Part shown: piece after piece, positions 62,779 through 64,000 of the stretch
Position numbering within the stretch: position 1 is the first letter of the stretch
Layout of the letters: every line of letters begins with the position of its first letter
Assembly (NCBI RefSeq): GCF_017498545.1
Contig: NZ_CP071793.1
Span: forward strand, 5,047,001 to 5,111,000
Origin: Sulfidibacter corallicola
GTDB taxonomy: Bacteria; Acidobacteriota; Holophagae; Acanthopleuribacterales; Acanthopleuribacteraceae
DNA length: 64,000 nt
Reading direction: 5' to 3'
Made by a program: the position numbers and the translations under genes
The notes under the pieces: model-generated
What the model saw: only the letters and a program-made list of their open reading frames with translations
Database searches by the model: none
What the model was told of the DNA's origin: nothing

Positions 62779-63813
62779 TTAATCGCCCCCCGAATTCTTG
62801 GGCTGTTCGGTGGTCCAGGAGACCAGGGTTTGCACTTTCTCCCAGGCGCGGCCGCTTTCGATGGCATCCCGTGCGTCGGCGAAAGCGTCTTCGAGTTCCG
62901 TGTACTTCCCGGTGGCGTACATGGCGAAGCCCGCGTTCAGAATCACCAGATCGGAGGCCGGGTTGGATTCCCGGTCTTGCAGGATCGAGCGGAAAATGTC
63001 CAGGTTGCGTTCCAGGGTGCCGCCTTCCAGGTCGTGGGGCTCCGCCAGGTCGAAGCCGTGGCGGCGGGGGTCGAACAGACGCGAGCTGAATTCGCCGTCA
63101 TGGACTTCCGTGATCTTGGTGCGGCCCGTGAGGCTGATTTCGTCGGAACCGTCTTCGCCCCAAACGACGAAGGCCCGTTTGCCCAGGCCGGCCAGGACCT
63201 CGCCAAACAATTCCGTCAAATCCTCGGCGAAGACGCCGATGAGCTGGCTGCCCACGCCTGCGGGGTTGGCCAGGGGTCCCAGCATGTTGAAAATGGTGCG
63301 GATGCCCATCGATTTGCGAATCGGGACCGCATGCCGTACGGCGGGGTGGAACACCGGCGCGAACATGAACCCGATTCCCACCTCGTCGATGCAGGTGCGC
63401 ACCTGATCCGGGGTCAGATCCAATTGCACACCGAGCGCCTCCAACAGGTCGGCGCTGCCGCAGGTGGAGGAAACGGCGCGGTTGCCGTGCTTGGCGACCG
63501 TATGGCCGGCGCCCGCGATGACGAAGGCCGAGGTGGTGGACACGTTGAAGGAAACGCCGCCGTCACCGCCGGTCCCACAATTGTCCAGCGCGAAGAGGTC
63601 CTGAATCGAGATCTGGGTGGCGAACCGCATCATGACATCGAGTGCCGCCCGCAGTTGGGGTCCGTCGATGCCGTTGCGAATCTGGAGGGAAAGAAAGGTC
63701 GCCGCCGTGATGGGGTCGATATTGCCGGTCATGAGCTGTTCCATGACGCGGGTGACCTCACCGGGCGTGGCCATGCGGCCATGGGCCATTTCCTTGAGGG
63801 TATCCTTCAACAC
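62779..63813 (-). CDS. trpD: Anthranilate phosphoribosyltransferase TrpD
   Basis: The enzyme transfers phosphoribose from PRPP to anthranilate. The 344-residue protein has the glycine-rich PRPP loop DNCGTGGDGGVSFNVSTTSAFV, HGNRAVSSTCGSADLLEALG, the metal-binding VWGEDGSDE and PLANPAGV. It is not fused to TrpG. It is the first trp gene in the window; trpE and trpG must lie beyond 64000 or elsewhere. Confidence 0.97.
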   Translation of the reverse strand: MLKDTLKEMAHGRMATPGEVTRVMEQLMTGNIDPITAATFLSLQIRNGIDGPQLRAALDVMMRFATQISIQDLFALDNCGTGGDGGVSFNVSTTSAFVIAGAGHTVAKHGNRAVSSTCGSADLLEALGVQLDLTPDQVRTCIDEVGIGFMFAPVFHPAVRHAVPIRKSMGIRTIFNMLGPLANPAGVGSQLIGVFAEDLTELFGEVLAGLGKRAFVVWGEDGSDEISLTGRTKITEVHDGEFSSRLFDPRRHGFDLAEPHDLEGGTLERNLDIFRSILQDRESNPASDLVILNAGFAMYATGKYTELEDAFADARDAIESGRAWEKVQTLVSWTTEQPKNSGGD

Positions 63814-64000
63814 TTCGTGCTCCTCTGTCGTGCGCCTGGGTATGTGTCGTGGTAGATCGGGCTTAGCTTAGCGCATTCCACCGCGTGTCGGGAAGTGGGA
63901 GCTGTTGCGGCTGTTGTCGAACGCGCGACCGGAGGTCGCGATGGGCGTGGGAATTCTCACGTCAAAGGTTGCGGGATGGGGCCGTGCCCCGAAAGGGACG
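63814..64000. other. Region upstream of trpD, cut by window edge
   Basis: No gene is supported in these last 187 bases; the upstream part of the trp operon or its promoter would be here or just beyond. Confidence 0.4.

Overview
The window is a 64 kb stretch of high-GC chromosome (by eye a little over 60 % G+C) from a Gram-negative-type bacterium: it has a lipoprotein RlpA, a LolA-like protein paired with an MMPL exporter, a PilT-family ATPase and several secreted beta-propeller proteins. Gene style (Reg_prop propeller histidine kinase, TPR/GT41 glycosyltransferase, TolB-propeller amidohydrolase, arg cluster with both ArgJ and a short GNAT N-acetylglutamate synthase) would fit Acidobacteriota of the Holophagae/Acanthopleuribacter kind. 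That placement is inference and was not tested by a search. I saw no rRNA, tRNA, phage, transposase or CRISPR array.

Layout. 1-5.2 kb: end of a membrane glycosyltransferase-like protein, a small Cys-rich membrane protein, a repeat patch, a Nudix/nucleotidyltransferase fusion and an M20 dipeptidase. 5.7-10.5 kb: a signalling operon on the minus strand (receiver-histidine kinase, stand-alone receiver, CheA-like kinase) preceded by RlpA. 10.8-15.6 kb: an unknown duplicated-domain protein, then the arginine operon argC-argB-NAGS-argJ with a candidate ArgR operator and promoter upstream. 16-26 kb: family 4 uracil-DNA glycosylase, a lone OLD/RecF-type ATPase, a 1 kb repeat patch, a J-like/ankyrin membrane protein, a 1128-residue propeller-amidohydrolase and a DUF6174-like secreted protein. 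26.5-34 kb: PilT-like ATPase, then a glycan/small-molecule group (AsnB, UDP-glucuronate decarboxylase-like SDR, radical SAM, methyltransferase). 34.5-40.1 kb: an ArsR-controlled group (SnoaL-like, MMPL exporter, LolA-like, ArsR, GST, ArsR, AHSA1). 40.3-46 kb: RhlE helicase, GT41 glycosyltransferase, metallophosphoesterase. 46-48.8 kb: 2.7 kb of gene-free tandem repeats packed with hairpins. 48.8-56.2 kb: SpsG/PseG-like protein, a small membrane protein, an RmlD-like reductase, a giant propeller sensor kinase and an unknown exported protein. 57-64 kb: purA and the tryptophan operon trpD-C-F-B-A (trpE/G lie outside).

The most unusual content is non-coding. (1) Dispersed hairpins at about 2.0, 2.5, 18.7, 19.4 and 34.2 kb share the flanks GTAGGT and TTCGAAGCG and a GCT loop, but their 8-bp arms differ completely from copy to copy and remain self-complementary. 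(2) At 46.9-48.5 kb a 690-bp unit is repeated in tandem; it holds many hairpins with a shared CTYCR pentaloop and different, complementary stems, and an 84-bp segment plus its inverted copy differ mainly by swapped hairpins. Both look selected for structure rather than sequence. (3) Three matching palindromes of consensus ATAGYCAMRTGSCTAT sit at three promoters in 34.4-39.4 kb and define a compact ArsR regulon, with one operator lying across the start codon of an apparently leaderless arsR.
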